Positions 6,789-15,314 are shown, numbered from the stretch's first letter. The stretch: 16,294 nucleotides of DNA from JBGPLH01 sp041486365 [NCBI: Thermodesulfobacteriota bacterium] (GCA_041486365.1 JBGPLH010000037.1:1-16294), one strand, 5' to 3'. Numbers and translations: made by a program. Notes: a model not told the origin generated them from the letters alone.

Positions 6789-8269
6789 GCGGGCCCCCCG
6801 GCCGCGCGTTCCGCGGGAAACCCCCGGGACCGCCGCTCCACGCGCCCCAGGGCCGCGTAGCCCAGGGCGGCCAGCGCGATGCCCGCGCCCACGAGGGCGG
6901 CGTGGCGCTGGAGGATCGGGAGCGTGAAGGAGGCGTGCGCCAGCCGCCGGCCGATCTGCGCGAGGGTCATCTGCTGATCCAGGATGATCCGGTAGTCCGA
7001 GAGGTACTGCCCGGGACCGCCCTCCATCACGTCGTACACCAGGGCCGCGTTGGAGAGCAGGAAGAAGCCGTAGGAGACCGCGGTGAGCGCCAGCGCCAGT
7101 GCGGCGCGCCACGCCCGGCGCCCGCCCGCGAGGAAGATCGCCACCCCCGGCGCGAGAAAGGGGATCGCCTCCGTGACGTAACGCTGCGAGTAGGAGTCAC
7201 CCCACCAGGAGAACCAGTAGCCGTGCAGCGTCGCGAGCGCCGCCAGCGCGAGGAGCCCCGCGCCCGCGAAGAGCCGTCGCTCCGGGCGCGCGCGGTCACC
7301 CTTCACCGCCGCCGCGACCATCGCTCCCACCGCGAGCAGGAACAACGGGTGGAACCAGAAGAAGCCGTGCCGCGGGTTCAGGAGCACGTTGAAGAGCGGC
7401 GGGTTCGTCGGATCGAAGTGCCAGTGGGGCGTGTAGGTCGACGCGAAGGGATCGCCCAGCTGCAGCTGGAGATACACCGGCAGGATCCACAGGAGCGAGA
7501 ACAGACCGGCGGAGAAGAGAAGTCCGCGCCCGATCAGGGCGGCCCAGCTCTTGCGGTGGAGCACGAGGAGCGCGAGTGCGGCGGGGAGTGAAAACAGCAC
7601 GCCCGGATAGCGGATGATCGCGCCTGCCCCGACGGCGAGCCCGAGGCAATACCAGCGTCCCGCCCGGCCCTCGGGCCTCCCGCAGATCCCCGCGAGGATC
7701 GCGGCCGTCCCCGCCGACATGCAGGTGCTCACCGCGTGCGCCATTCCGTTCTGCGCGTAGAAATGGAGCTGGCTCCCGAAGAACGCGAGCGCGGTCGCGA
7801 AGGCCGCCTCGCCCTCGGAGAATCCGAGCCGGAGGAGCGTGACATCGATGAGGATGATGGCGAGCAGCGCGTAGAGGTTGTGCGAGAGGACCACGAAGGC
7901 GATGCGCGCGAGCGTCCGGGAGTCCACCTCCTTGTAGGCCGCCCGCATCTTCTCCGGCGGGATGGCGGGTCGCACCCAGCCCCGATCGTATGCGAAGGCG
8001 CCGAGCATGTACATCGGCGCGTCGAAGATGGCCAGGCCCGGCGGGTATTGCGCGACCCAGCGCTGCGTCTTCTCGTGGAATCCGATCCCGTTGGTCACCG
8101 CGTAGCGGTTGTTCGTGAGGTCGAAGTCGCGATCCTCGATCATCGATTCGAGGGTGGAGAAGTAGCCCCAGCCGTCGCCGGCCAGGCCCCGCTCCCAGAC
8201 GAGCATGTGGAACCCCGCCAGCAGGAGGACCAGGAGAAGGTGCCGCTTTCGAGCGAGGAACGCCGTCAT
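6785..8269 (-). CDS. Multi-membrane GT-C-type glycosyltransferase-like protein (third of three)
   Basis: 494 aa with a hydrophobic N-terminal helix (10-25) and roughly ten or more further membrane segments. The first outer loop carries the acidic motif GDGWGYFS (D32), the position where GT-C enzymes of the ArnT/PMT kind place a catalytic or metal-binding Asp. A large outward loop follows, with NNRYAVTNG and QYPPGLAIF. GT-C enzymes use polyprenyl-phosphate sugars as donors in the periplasm. ATG 8269 overlaps the previous stop (TGATG). The in-frame extension upstream of that ATG is a shadow of the preceding gene. A Wzy-like polymerase or unknown membrane role is an alternative. The loop motif and overall layout, not a full-length match, support the call. 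Confidence 0.85.
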   Translation of the reverse strand: MTAFLARKRHLLLVLLLAGFHMLVWERGLAGDGWGYFSTLESMIEDRDFDLTNNRYAVTNGIGFHEKTQRWVAQYPPGLAIFDAPMYMLGAFAYDRGWVRPAIPPEKMRAAYKEVDSRTLARIAFVVLSHNLYALLAIILIDVTLLRLGFSEGEAAFATALAFFGSQLHFYAQNGMAHAVSTCMSAGTAAILAGICGRPEGRAGRWYCLGLAVGAGAIIRYPGVLFSLPAALALLVLHRKSWAALIGRGLLFSAGLFSLLWILPVYLQLQLGDPFASTYTPHWHFDPTNPPLFNVLLNPRHGFFWFHPLFLLAVGAMVAAAVKGDRARPERRLFAGAGLLALAALATLHGYWFSWWGDSYSQRYVTEAIPFLAPGVAIFLAGGRRAWRAALALALTAVSYGFFLLSNAALVYDVMEGGPGQYLSDYRIILDQQMTLAQIGRRLAHASFTLPILQRHAALVGAGIALAALGYAALGRVERRSRGFPAERAAGGPA

Positions 8270-9972
8270 CACTCGTCCCAGGACTGCATGGTGCGAGGAA
8301 GCGGGGGTGCGACGGCCGGCTTCCCCTGCGGATACAGGACCCGGTAGATCCGGTACCGCGCGTCCGATCCCGGGCGCTCGGGGAACCGCGCCTCCAGGCG
8401 CAGGTCCTCCGGCCTCACGCTCCTGCGGAAGTCGGGGAACCATCGGTCCGTCATCGAGTCGCTCGTCACCACGAAGTCGGCGCCGTAGAGCCGAAGGTAC
8501 GCGATGGCCGGCGCGTAGGCGAACCGGAGCGGCACGCGGAGGTTCCGTGCGTGCGCGTAGTACAGGATCCGCTCCCGCGGCGCGAACACCCGAACCTCCC
8601 GGCCCATCGCGTGATCCCGGATCCACGACCCCGCCTGCTTCTCACCGATGGGCTCGTTAACGTTCGTGCGAAGCGTCTTGGGGATCGACACGATCACGAG
8701 CACACCCAGCACGATCGCCCCGGCGAACCGCGCCCACGGGGTTCGGCGGGCGCGGAGCGCGTCCTCGAGACGCCGCGAGAAGCTCACGACGCCGAGCGCG
8801 GTCCACCCCAGCGCGAGGAGTGCCAAGGGGAACACGTGCCTCCGTCCCGCGTAGCCGATCGTCACCGTGAGACGGTAGAGCGTGAAGCCGTAGAGCGCGA
8901 AGAACGAGAGCAGGAAGAGATCCCCGCGCGTGCGCCAGAGCCCCCTTCCCCGCACGGCGAGACCCAGGAGCAGGAACGGGACGAGGGGCCAGGTGAGCGC
9001 CTTGCCGAAGGTGCCGAAGAGCCGGAGCCCGCGGACCCCGTAGCGCTCGCCGGCCGTGTCCCGGAGGACCGGCGGGCGACCGTATTTCGCGATCACCTCG
9101 TCCTTTATTTTGTCCTTCGCCCAGTCGGGCCGCTCATAGGCCTTCACGCCCGCCAGCGACGAGAGCGATTTCTTCCGCGTGAGCTGCCAGTACCCCGTCG
9201 TGTCGTGGATGTGCCTGAGATAGGGAAACGCGATCGCGAGGAAGGAGGCCACGAGCAGGATCCCCGCGACGGCCCGCGCCCCGGAGGTCCCCCTTGACGT
9301 GGGGGCCGACGAAGTCTGACCCGCGCCTCGCGCCCACCACAGGCCCGCGACGATCCAGAACTCCCCGAGGGCGACCACGCCGACTCCCTCCGGCCGGGTG
9401 AGGTAGGCGAGTGCTGCGGACGCGCCCGCAAGCGCGAAGGGGGCGGCGGAGGAGGACGCGGGAAGCGCGCCGAGGCCCCGCCAGAGGAAGGCCACCGACG
9501 CCGTGAAGAAAAGGAGATAGGTCGAATCGCTCTGGACGTTGGCCGCGTACTCGCACGCGAAGGGGTGCACGGCCCAGAGCACCAACCCGACCCAGGCTAC
9601 ACGCCGCCCGAAGAGATCGCGCAGGAGGAACCAGAGCGGAACGCCGATGAGCGTCCCCGCCGCGACGGAAATCGCGAGTCCCGCGTTCTCGTAGTCGCCG
9701 AAGAAGGGAAAGAGCCGGGCCGTGAGCCAGGAGTAGAGCGGGTGGTACACGTGGGAGAGGGCGAGCCGCGTGTCCCCCGCGACGAAGGCCCTCGCGATGG
9801 CGATGAACCGGGGCCCGTCGTTGAAGATCACCTCGCCGCGCGCGGCGAGGAACCAGCGCAGGAGGAGCGCACCGGCGAAAAGGAGCGCGAGGCGCCCCGC
9901 GTCCGCGCGGCCCCGGGAGAGCGCCGCGGCGGCGGGCGCCGGCGTCATCGGGCCCTGGGAGGCACCGTTCAC
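8269..9972 (-). CDS. Multi-membrane GT-C-type glycosyltransferase-like protein (second of three)
   Basis: 567 aa, with many hydrophobic helices up to about residue 445 and a soluble outer C-terminal domain (about 450-567, from the TNVNEPIGEK region). The first outer loop has the acidic FNDGPRF motif (D52) followed by ARAFVAGD. Mid-protein LTRPEG (191-196) aligns with LNRPEA in the gene at 10957-12633, and the two look like paralogues. GTG 9972 is preferred: GAGGG lies 7 bases upstream and the start falls 10 bases after the previous stop. ATG 9948 is the alternative. Residues about 216-231 form a Ser/Thr/Gly-rich cytoplasmic loop that is missing from the paralogue. A periplasmic transferase using a polyprenyl-phosphate sugar is the likely role; substrate unknown. 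Confidence 0.85.
   Translation of the reverse strand: MNGASQGPMTPAPAAAALSRGRADAGRLALLFAGALLLRWFLAARGEVIFNDGPRFIAIARAFVAGDTRLALSHVYHPLYSWLTARLFPFFGDYENAGLAISVAAGTLIGVPLWFLLRDLFGRRVAWVGLVLWAVHPFACEYAANVQSDSTYLLFFTASVAFLWRGLGALPASSSAAPFALAGASAALAYLTRPEGVGVVALGEFWIVAGLWWARGAGQTSSAPTSRGTSGARAVAGILLVASFLAIAFPYLRHIHDTTGYWQLTRKKSLSSLAGVKAYERPDWAKDKIKDEVIAKYGRPPVLRDTAGERYGVRGLRLFGTFGKALTWPLVPFLLLGLAVRGRGLWRTRGDLFLLSFFALYGFTLYRLTVTIGYAGRRHVFPLALLALGWTALGVVSFSRRLEDALRARRTPWARFAGAIVLGVLVIVSIPKTLRTNVNEPIGEKQAGSWIRDHAMGREVRVFAPRERILYYAHARNLRVPLRFAYAPAIAYLRLYGADFVVTSDSMTDRWFPDFRRSVRPEDLRLEARFPERPGSDARYRIYRVLYPQGKPAVAPPLPRTMQSWDE
9287..9323. repeat. Short repeat-like stretch inside the GT-C gene
   Basis: On the minus strand this reads GGGTCAGACTT, then a spacer, then CCCCC-ACGTCAA-GGGGG (plus-strand arms 9289-9293 and 9301-9305, 7-base loop). 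The GGGTCAG...ACTT end resembles the arms of the palindrome at 2338-2400. It codes in frame for the Ser/Thr-rich loop that lengthens this protein relative to its paralogue. A decayed repeat is possible; chance similarity is not excluded. Confidence 0.3.
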
Positions 9973-9982
9973 GGGCGGGCCC

Positions 9983-10939
9983 TCACCGCGCCTTCGCCCG
10001 GAGGCCCCATCCCTCCGGACAGCCGCGCAGGTGCCAGGCCAGGAGCGTCGCGTAGGTGGAGAGCCTGCGCCGCGGCTTCTCCGGGAGACCAAGCGTGAGG
10101 ATCACGAGGAGCGCCGCGAAAAGAAAGTCCGCGGCGAGCTTCACGATGCGGTACGCGACCACGATGGCCTGCTGCCCCCGCCCGCGGTTCTTCCCGAAGA
10201 AGCGGTACAGCGAGCGGTAGTACTCGATGTAGGTCTCCGTCGGCATCTTCTTCTTCGTGCTCTCGCCGTACAGGTGCGTGATTTTCGCGTCCGGAATATG
10301 GACGATCTTCCACCCCGCCTCCCTGATCCGCGCGCACCAGTCGGTCTCCTCCAGGAAGAAGAAATAACCGTCGTCCATGGGTCCCACCTTCTCCAGCACC
10401 TCCCGCCGCACCATCATGCAGGCGCCCAGCACCGCGTCCACCTCGATGGGCTGCGCGTAGTCCTGCCGCTTGCTCGGATATTTCACCGGGAAGAGCATCC
10501 TGAGCAGGGAGAGATTCACGAGCTCGGTCGTGAGCGTGGGGAAGTTGTGGAAGCAGTTCTGCTTGGACCCGTCGGGATTGAGGAGCTGCGGCCCGCAGGC
10601 CCCGACCTCCGGATGCTCGTCCATGGTCCGGACCATGCGCTCGAAGGCGCCGGCGTGGGTGATCGTGTCGGAGTTGAGCAGCACCGCGTAGCGCCCCTGG
10701 ATCTCCCGCAGCCCCACGTTGTTCCCGCCGGCGAAGCCGAGGTTGCGCGGGCACCGGATCACCTTCGCCTGGGGGAACTCCGCCTCCACCGCGTCGGCGC
10801 TGCCGTCCTTCGAGTCGTTGTCCACGACGATCACTTCATAGGAGATCCCCTTCACCTCGCGAAAGATCGACTCGACGGCCGGCAGGAGCACGTCCCGGGC
10901 GTTCCAGGTCACGATGACGATGGAGAGATCGATTCCCAA
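9983..10939 (-). CDS. Family 2 glycosyltransferase, rhamnosyltransferase-like
   Basis: 318 aa inverting GT-A glycosyltransferase. It opens with LSIVIVTWNARD (5-16). VVDNDSKDGS (38-47), NLGFAGGNNVG (66-76) and the metal-binding LNSD (88-91) form the nucleotide-sugar site. FFFLEETDWCAR (193-204) provides the likely catalytic base. This pattern fits the rhamnosyl-/dTDP-sugar-transferase-like GT2 subgroup. A hydrophobic hairpin near 255-285 suggests membrane attachment at the C-terminus. The best start is TTG 10939, 9 bases after a GAGGAG; no ATG or GTG is suitably placed. A second TTG at 10960 overlaps the previous stop. The gene lies between two GT-C genes and is probably co-transcribed with them. 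The donor sugar is not determined. Confidence 0.93.
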   Translation of the reverse strand: MGIDLSIVIVTWNARDVLLPAVESIFREVKGISYEVIVVDNDSKDGSADAVEAEFPQAKVIRCPRNLGFAGGNNVGLREIQGRYAVLLNSDTITHAGAFERMVRTMDEHPEVGACGPQLLNPDGSKQNCFHNFPTLTTELVNLSLLRMLFPVKYPSKRQDYAQPIEVDAVLGACMMVRREVLEKVGPMDDGYFFFLEETDWCARIREAGWKIVHIPDAKITHLYGESTKKKMPTETYIEYYRSLYRFFGKNRGRGQQAIVVAYRIVKLAADFLFAALLVILTLGLPEKPRRRLSTYATLLAWHLRGCPEGWGLRAKAR

Positions 10940-10956
10940 GGGAACGTTCTCCTCTC

Positions 10957-12633
10957 TCAAGCCTGGCCGGGGGGCAGGATCTCGTAGAGGTACTCCGTGT
11001 CCTTGCCGAGCTCGAAGGTGCGCACCAGCCGCGCCTCCCGATCGGCCGCGAGCCGCTCCATGAATCCGGGTCGCAGCCGCCGTGTCTTCCCGTCCAGGAG
11101 GATGTAGCGCACCTCGGTGCGCCGCACGTACTGCTTGATCTCGTCGTAGGGGGCGAAGGGGAAGTAGGCGACGCGCGCGCCGGCGTAGTAGGCCTCGATG
11201 TAGGAGCCGCGCGTCATGAGCTTGGGCGCGGGCGCGAGATTCGCGCGCATCCAGACGCCCACTTCCTTCTCCGGGCTCCAGTACCAGCGGAACCCGCCCT
11301 GCCGCACCGGATCGAGCGTCTCGGGGAGCGTGAGGAGCAGCGCCGCGCCGAGCACCCAGGCCTCGGGGTGCCTGCGCGCTCCCTCGGGCAGGCGCGAGGC
11401 GATCCGCGCGAGCCCCCCCTCCCGGATCCGCCGGGACACCTCGAGCACGCCGAGGGAAGGCCAGAGGAGGCAGACGGGAACGAGGGGGACGAGGAAGCGC
11501 GTCTCGGCGCGAAAGAACGAGAAGGCGAGAAGGTACGCGAGCGGCACGCTGGCCGCCACCCGCTCCCCTCCGGTCCAGGGCTCTCCGCGCCGGAGGAAGA
11601 TCCCCGCGAGGCCGAAGGCGGTGAGGGCGATCCCGATCACGACCGGCACGTGGACGGCGAGATCGGCGAGCGCCGAGACGTAGTCGCGCGCGAAGCCCAT
11701 CGGGTGCCGGAGGATGGTGCCGCCGAGGCTGAAGGGCTTGACCTTCGATTCCTTCGGCTCCTTCCTCCCCGCCTTCGCCGCGTCCCCCTTCGCCCTGGGC
11801 GCCGGGTAGAGCCACCGCTCCCGCGCGAGGGGATCCTTCGTGTGGGCCGAGACGAAGTTCACGCCGCCCTTCGCCGAGAGGGTCCACACGCCGGTCCGGG
11901 CATGTGTGATCGCCATCTGCGGGAACGCTCCCGCGAGGAAGAAGATGGCGACGACCACGCCCAGGCCCAGCGCGCGCGGGACAGCGCGGCGCCGCCACAG
12001 GGCGGGGATCCCGATCCAGCCGCCGAACACGGCGAGAAGCCCCATCGCCTCAGGCCGGTTGAGGCACGCCACTCCGACCGAAAGCCCGAAGACGGCGGCG
12101 GCCATGGCGCTCCGGCGCGCGAGCAGCGCCAGGCCGGCGAGGATGGCGAGGGCGAAGAAGAAGGTGTAGGTGGACTCGGTCATGACCCGCGCACCGTAGC
12201 GCGCGAGCCAGGGGGTGAACGCGGCGAGCGCCGCGGCGATCCGCGCTGCGGGGCGCCCCAGCGCCGGGGGCGCTAGCCGGCGGACAAGTAGATAAACGAG
12301 TGGAATGGTGGCGGCGCCGTAGAGGACCGACGTGATCTGCCCCGCCAGCTCCAGCGCCCCGGCGTCCGCCGCCGGTCCGCGCCACGCCGCCTGAGGAAGC
12401 AGCCGCGCGACGAAGGCCATCGAGAGCGAGTACACGGGCGGGATGAAGGCGTCGAAGCCCCGGTCCAGACGCCCTTCGACGAAGGCGCGGGCCATGGGGA
12501 CGTACCAGCCCACGCCGTCGCCCGTGATCCGGTTCGTGAAGCCCGCGAGCAGCGCGCGGACCGCCAGCCCCGCCGCCGTCCACGCCGCCACCCAGGCCGC
12601 GTCGCCCCGGCCCCCGTTCGCCGTCTCGGTCAT
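10957..12633 (-). CDS. Multi-membrane GT-C-type glycosyltransferase-like protein (first of three)
   Basis: 558 aa. Hydrophobic helices fill the region from about residue 14 to 440, with a soluble outer C-terminal part. The first outer loop carries ITGDGVGWYVPMARAF (D39), matching the loop of the paralogue at 8269-9972. LNRPEAMG lies mid-protein. A lysine-rich segment of about 25 residues (around AAKAGRKEPKESKVK) interrupts a loop between helices and is absent from the paralogue. The C-terminal domain has YWSPEKEVGVWMR and EYLYEILPP, resembling soluble domains of PMT/ArnT-like proteins of unknown specificity. ATG 12633 overlaps the previous stop (ATGA), which decides the start over longer in-frame extensions. 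Likely a periplasmic lipid-linked sugar transferase. Confidence 0.85.
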   Translation of the reverse strand: MTETANGGRGDAAWVAAWTAAGLAVRALLAGFTNRITGDGVGWYVPMARAFVEGRLDRGFDAFIPPVYSLSMAFVARLLPQAAWRGPAADAGALELAGQITSVLYGAATIPLVYLLVRRLAPPALGRPAARIAAALAAFTPWLARYGARVMTESTYTFFFALAILAGLALLARRSAMAAAVFGLSVGVACLNRPEAMGLLAVFGGWIGIPALWRRRAVPRALGLGVVVAIFFLAGAFPQMAITHARTGVWTLSAKGGVNFVSAHTKDPLARERWLYPAPRAKGDAAKAGRKEPKESKVKPFSLGGTILRHPMGFARDYVSALADLAVHVPVVIGIALTAFGLAGIFLRRGEPWTGGERVAASVPLAYLLAFSFFRAETRFLVPLVPVCLLWPSLGVLEVSRRIREGGLARIASRLPEGARRHPEAWVLGAALLLTLPETLDPVRQGGFRWYWSPEKEVGVWMRANLAPAPKLMTRGSYIEAYYAGARVAYFPFAPYDEIKQYVRRTEVRYILLDGKTRRLRPGFMERLAADREARLVRTFELGKDTEYLYEILPPGQA

Positions 12634-13394
12634 TGCGACCCGTCGGAAGGAGCCGCCGCGGGCGTCGGGCCGGGATCGAGCGGGACGCGCGTGTACGCGC
12701 CGCCACGCGGGCGCAGCCGGGGCCACATGCGGAACATGTCCCGGATCGTCTCGAGGATGATCTTCGACTTGCCGCCGCTTCCCGTCCCGTACTGCCGCGG
12801 CATGTGCTCGATCACGACGCCCCGGATCGTCATCCCCCGCCGCAACGCGCGGATGCACAGCTCCGCGTCGACGAAGGCGCTCGTGGTCTCCAGCGGCATG
12901 CCCTCGAGCACCCGGCGGTGGATCAGCTTCACCGAGTTCACGTCGCCGATCGTCACGCGGTACAGCACGCGGATCAGGAAGTTGTAGACGTAGGACTGCC
13001 GCTTGCGGCGGCCCGGATCGTTCCGGATCTCGCGCCACCCCACGACCATGTCGGCCAGCGCCGCCGCGGGGAGCATCCTGGGGAGCTGGGATGCGCGGAT
13101 CTGGCCGTCACCCGGGATGGAGTAGACGAGATCGCCCTGCGCGCCGAGGTACAGCTCGCGGATCGTCCAGCCGAAGCCCCGGTTCACGTCGTGGTGGACC
13201 ACGCGCAGGCCGCGGATCTCATGGGCGAGCTTGTCGAGGATCTCCCCCGTGCTGTCCCGGCTCGCGTCGTTCACGACGAAGACCTCGTAGCGCGGGGTGA
13301 TCCCTTCGGCGACGTGGGCCGCCTCCCGCACCACCGACTCGATCGACCCGGCGTCGTTGTACGCCGGGATGATGATGGAGAGGTCCGGTCTCAC
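12630..13394 (-). CDS. Family 2 glycosyltransferase, DPM1/polyprenyl-phosphate sugar synthase-like
   Basis: 254 aa soluble GT-A protein. LSIIIPAYNDAGSIESVV (5-22), FVVNDASRDSTGEI (39-52) and HHDVNRGFGWTIREL (67-81) are typical of dolichyl/polyprenyl-phosphate glycosyl synthases. The usual Asp-x-Asp appears as IPGDGQI (93-99), keeping only the second Asp (D96), a variant I recall from DPM1-like relatives. There is no C-terminal membrane hairpin. By family it would make a polyprenyl-phosphate-linked sugar, which is the donor type GT-C enzymes need; three such candidates lie downstream, so the pairing makes functional sense. GTG 13394 has AAAGGAG 4 bases upstream and directly opens the conserved strand. 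It follows the aminotransferase gene after 34 bases and overlaps the next gene by ATGA. Confidence 0.92.
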   Translation of the reverse strand: MRPDLSIIIPAYNDAGSIESVVREAAHVAEGITPRYEVFVVNDASRDSTGEILDKLAHEIRGLRVVHHDVNRGFGWTIRELYLGAQGDLVYSIPGDGQIRASQLPRMLPAAALADMVVGWREIRNDPGRRKRQSYVYNFLIRVLYRVTIGDVNSVKLIHRRVLEGMPLETTSAFVDAELCIRALRRGMTIRGVVIEHMPRQYGTGSGGKSKIILETIRDMFRMWPRLRPRGGAYTRVPLDPGPTPAAAPSDGSQ

Positions 13395-13428
13395 GGGTCT
13401 CCTTTCAGGGGGGGGATCTGTTCGGCGC

Positions 13429-14547
13429 TCAGCTCTTATAGAACGCGCGCACGGCTTCGGCGACGCGGTGCGCCTCGTCGTCGCGCAGCTCGGGGTACAT
13501 CGGGAGGCTCAGGGTCCGGGCCGACCATGCCTCGGTGCGCGGCATCGCCGTGGGGTGCACCGGGCAGTCCGCGTAAGCGGGCTGGCGGTGAACGGGTTTC
13601 GGGTAGTGGATCAGCGTCTCGACGCCGCGGGCGGAGAGGCTCTCGCGGAGCGCGTCGCGCCGCTCGCTCTGGACCGCGTACAGATGATAGACGTGCCGGG
13701 CCCCCTTCCGGGGCCAGGGCAGCGCGAGGGCCCCCGCGGTTTCCAGATCGCGCAGCGCCTCGCCGTAGATCACGGCGAGCTGCTCCCGCCGAACCGTCCA
13801 GGCGTCCAGGCGGCAAAGCTTCGCGCGCAGGATCGCCGCCTGCATCTCGTCCAGACGGCTGTTGATCCCCGGGAGGTCCGCCTGGTCGCGCCGCGACTGG
13901 CCATAGTTGCGCAGGCTCCTGAGACGCGTCGCGAGGGCCTCGTCGTTCGTCACGACGGCGCCCGCGTCGCCGAAGGCGCCGAGATTCTTGCTCGGGTAGA
14001 ACGAGAAGCAGGCCGCCCGGCCCATCGTGCCCGCGCGCCGCCCCTCCATCGTCGCGTCGTGCGCCTGGCTCGCGTCCTCCACCACGAAGATCCCCCGGCG
14101 CGCGGCGAAGTCCAGGATCGCCGGCATGTCAGCCGGCTGGCCGTACAGATGGACCGGCACGATCGCCTTCGTGCGGGGCGTCGCGGCGGCCGCGAGGCAG
14201 CCGGGGTCGAGCGTGTGCCCCTCGTCGATGTCCACGAAGACCGGTGTTGCCCCCGCCTGCCGGATCGCCGCGGCGGTCGGGATCGCCGTGGCGGACACGG
14301 TGATCACCTCGTCCCCCGGGCCCACCCCCAGCCCCGCCAGCGCCAGCGCGATCGCCTCCGTCCCGGACGCGACGCCCACGGCCTGCGCCACGCCCGTGTG
14401 GGCGGCGAACTCCCGCTCGAAGGCCTCCCCTTCCTCCCCGAGGATGAACCAGCCGCGATCCAGCACGCGGGCCACCGCCGCGTCGATCTCGGAGCGCATC
14501 GAGGCGATCTGCCGCCGCAGGTCTCCGAAGCGAATGGATTCCGTCAC
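13429..14547 (-). CDS. DegT/DnrJ/EryC1/StrS-family sugar aminotransferase
   Basis: 372 aa PLP enzyme that transfers an amino group to a keto-nucleotide sugar. The fold type I landmarks are SGTEA (61-65, phosphate binding), VVEDASQAHDA (155-165, with D158 for the ring nitrogen and Q161), and FYPSKNLGAFGD (183-194) with K187 as the Schiff-base lysine. INSRLDEMQAA follows. The RFGDL start and GWFILGEE match the 3-amino-3,6-dideoxyhexose branch (FdtB/DesV-like), an assignment by resemblance. GTG 14547 overlaps the previous stop (GTGA) and has GGAGG 7 bases upstream. A longer in-frame extension upstream is a shadow of the acyltransferase gene. Together with the acyltransferase before it, it likely builds an N-acylamino sugar. 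Confidence 0.96.
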   Translation of the reverse strand: MTESIRFGDLRRQIASMRSEIDAAVARVLDRGWFILGEEGEAFEREFAAHTGVAQAVGVASGTEAIALALAGLGVGPGDEVITVSATAIPTAAAIRQAGATPVFVDIDEGHTLDPGCLAAAATPRTKAIVPVHLYGQPADMPAILDFAARRGIFVVEDASQAHDATMEGRRAGTMGRAACFSFYPSKNLGAFGDAGAVVTNDEALATRLRSLRNYGQSRRDQADLPGINSRLDEMQAAILRAKLCRLDAWTVRREQLAVIYGEALRDLETAGALALPWPRKGARHVYHLYAVQSERRDALRESLSARGVETLIHYPKPVHRQPAYADCPVHPTAMPRTEAWSARTLSLPMYPELRDDEAHRVAEAVRAFYKS

Positions 14548-15314
14548 TTCGAAGCCTCCGCCGCTTTCTCCTGTGCTTCGGTCCACGGGTACGGATGATG
14601 CCCCGGCGTGACCTTGCAAGGGATGTCGGCCGTGCGCTTCACGATCTTCCCCGGCGATCCCACGACCGCCATGCCGTCGGGAACGTCCTCCGTCACGACG
14701 GTGTGGGCGCCGACGAGGCACCGCGCTCCCACCTTGACCCGCGGGAGGATGATCGCGTGAAGCAGGATGATCGTCTCGTCGCCGATCACCGGGGCTTCCA
14801 GGTGGCGCCGGCAGGGGGGATGGAGCGAATCGGGGAACGCGGCGTAGGGGTACACGTGCACGCGCTTGCCGAAGACCGTCCCCTGGGAGATGCAGACGGC
14901 GTAATGGATGCGCGCGCCGTCGCCGAACTTCACGCGCCCGTCGCTCATGGCGAAGGTGCCGAAGCCGCACCCCTCCCCGAATTCGGTGTACTCCCGGATC
15001 ATCGCGTCGTGGCCGGTCTGGAGGCGCGGGCCGCTCGTCGTCCCGGCGTAGATCACCGTACCCGATCGGATGATCGACCCCGGGCCGATCTCCGTCGGCG
15101 GGTTCTCGTAGGCCGGATCGCTGTAGAAGGCCGCGAGCGGCTCGCCGATGGTAACGTTGGGGCCGATGTAGGCGCCGTCGCCGATCGTGGCGTTCTCGTA
15201 GATCGTGGCCCCCGCCGCGACCGTGACGTTCTTCCCGAGCGTCACGCGGTCGTGGACCCGCGCGGCGGGGTCGATGCGACCCAGGTGATCGCGCATGCGC
15301 ATGGCGTCGCTCAT
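14544..15314 (-). CDS. Left-handed beta-helix (hexapeptide) acyltransferase
   Basis: 256 aa. The hexapeptide pattern runs from IDPAARV (14) through VTLGKNVTVAAGATIYENATIGDGAYIGPNVTIG (24-57), is interrupted by loops, and resumes at PVIGDETIILLHAIILPRVKVG (175-196). The family end VPDGMAVVGSPGKIVKR lies at 211-227, followed by a roughly 30-residue tail. Such trimeric cytosolic enzymes acylate an amino sugar with acetyl-CoA or a similar donor. Being sandwiched between an epimerase and a DegT aminotransferase suggests an N-acyltransferase like FdtC/QdtC, acting on the aminotransferase product. It has an unusually long middle section (about 60-170) with non-hexapeptide loops rich in His and Cys. 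ATG 15314 overlaps the previous stop (ATGA); an ATG at codon 5 is a less likely start. Confidence 0.9.
   Translation of the reverse strand: MSDAMRMRDHLGRIDPAARVHDRVTLGKNVTVAAGATIYENATIGDGAYIGPNVTIGEPLAAFYSDPAYENPPTEIGPGSIIRSGTVIYAGTTSGPRLQTGHDAMIREYTEFGEGCGFGTFAMSDGRVKFGDGARIHYAVCISQGTVFGKRVHVYPYAAFPDSLHPPCRRHLEAPVIGDETIILLHAIILPRVKVGARCLVGAHTVVTEDVPDGMAVVGSPGKIVKRTADIPCKVTPGHHPYPWTEAQEKAAEASK

Noticed and set aside
6785-12633. One of the multi-membrane proteins as the Wzy polymerase of the locus
   Set aside because: All three have the early acidic D-G loop typical of GT-C enzymes, and two have a soluble C-terminal domain. The evidence favours transferases, though polymerase function is not excluded for the one at 6785-8269.
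14120-14145. Small GC palindrome around CCGGC...GCCGG in the aminotransferase gene
   Set aside because: Short, inside conserved coding sequence, and expected often at this base composition.
14548-14970. Longer N-terminus for the DegT aminotransferase
   Set aside because: The extension lies wholly inside the acyltransferase gene and has no family similarity. GTG 14547 overlaps the stop and has GGAGG at 7 bases.
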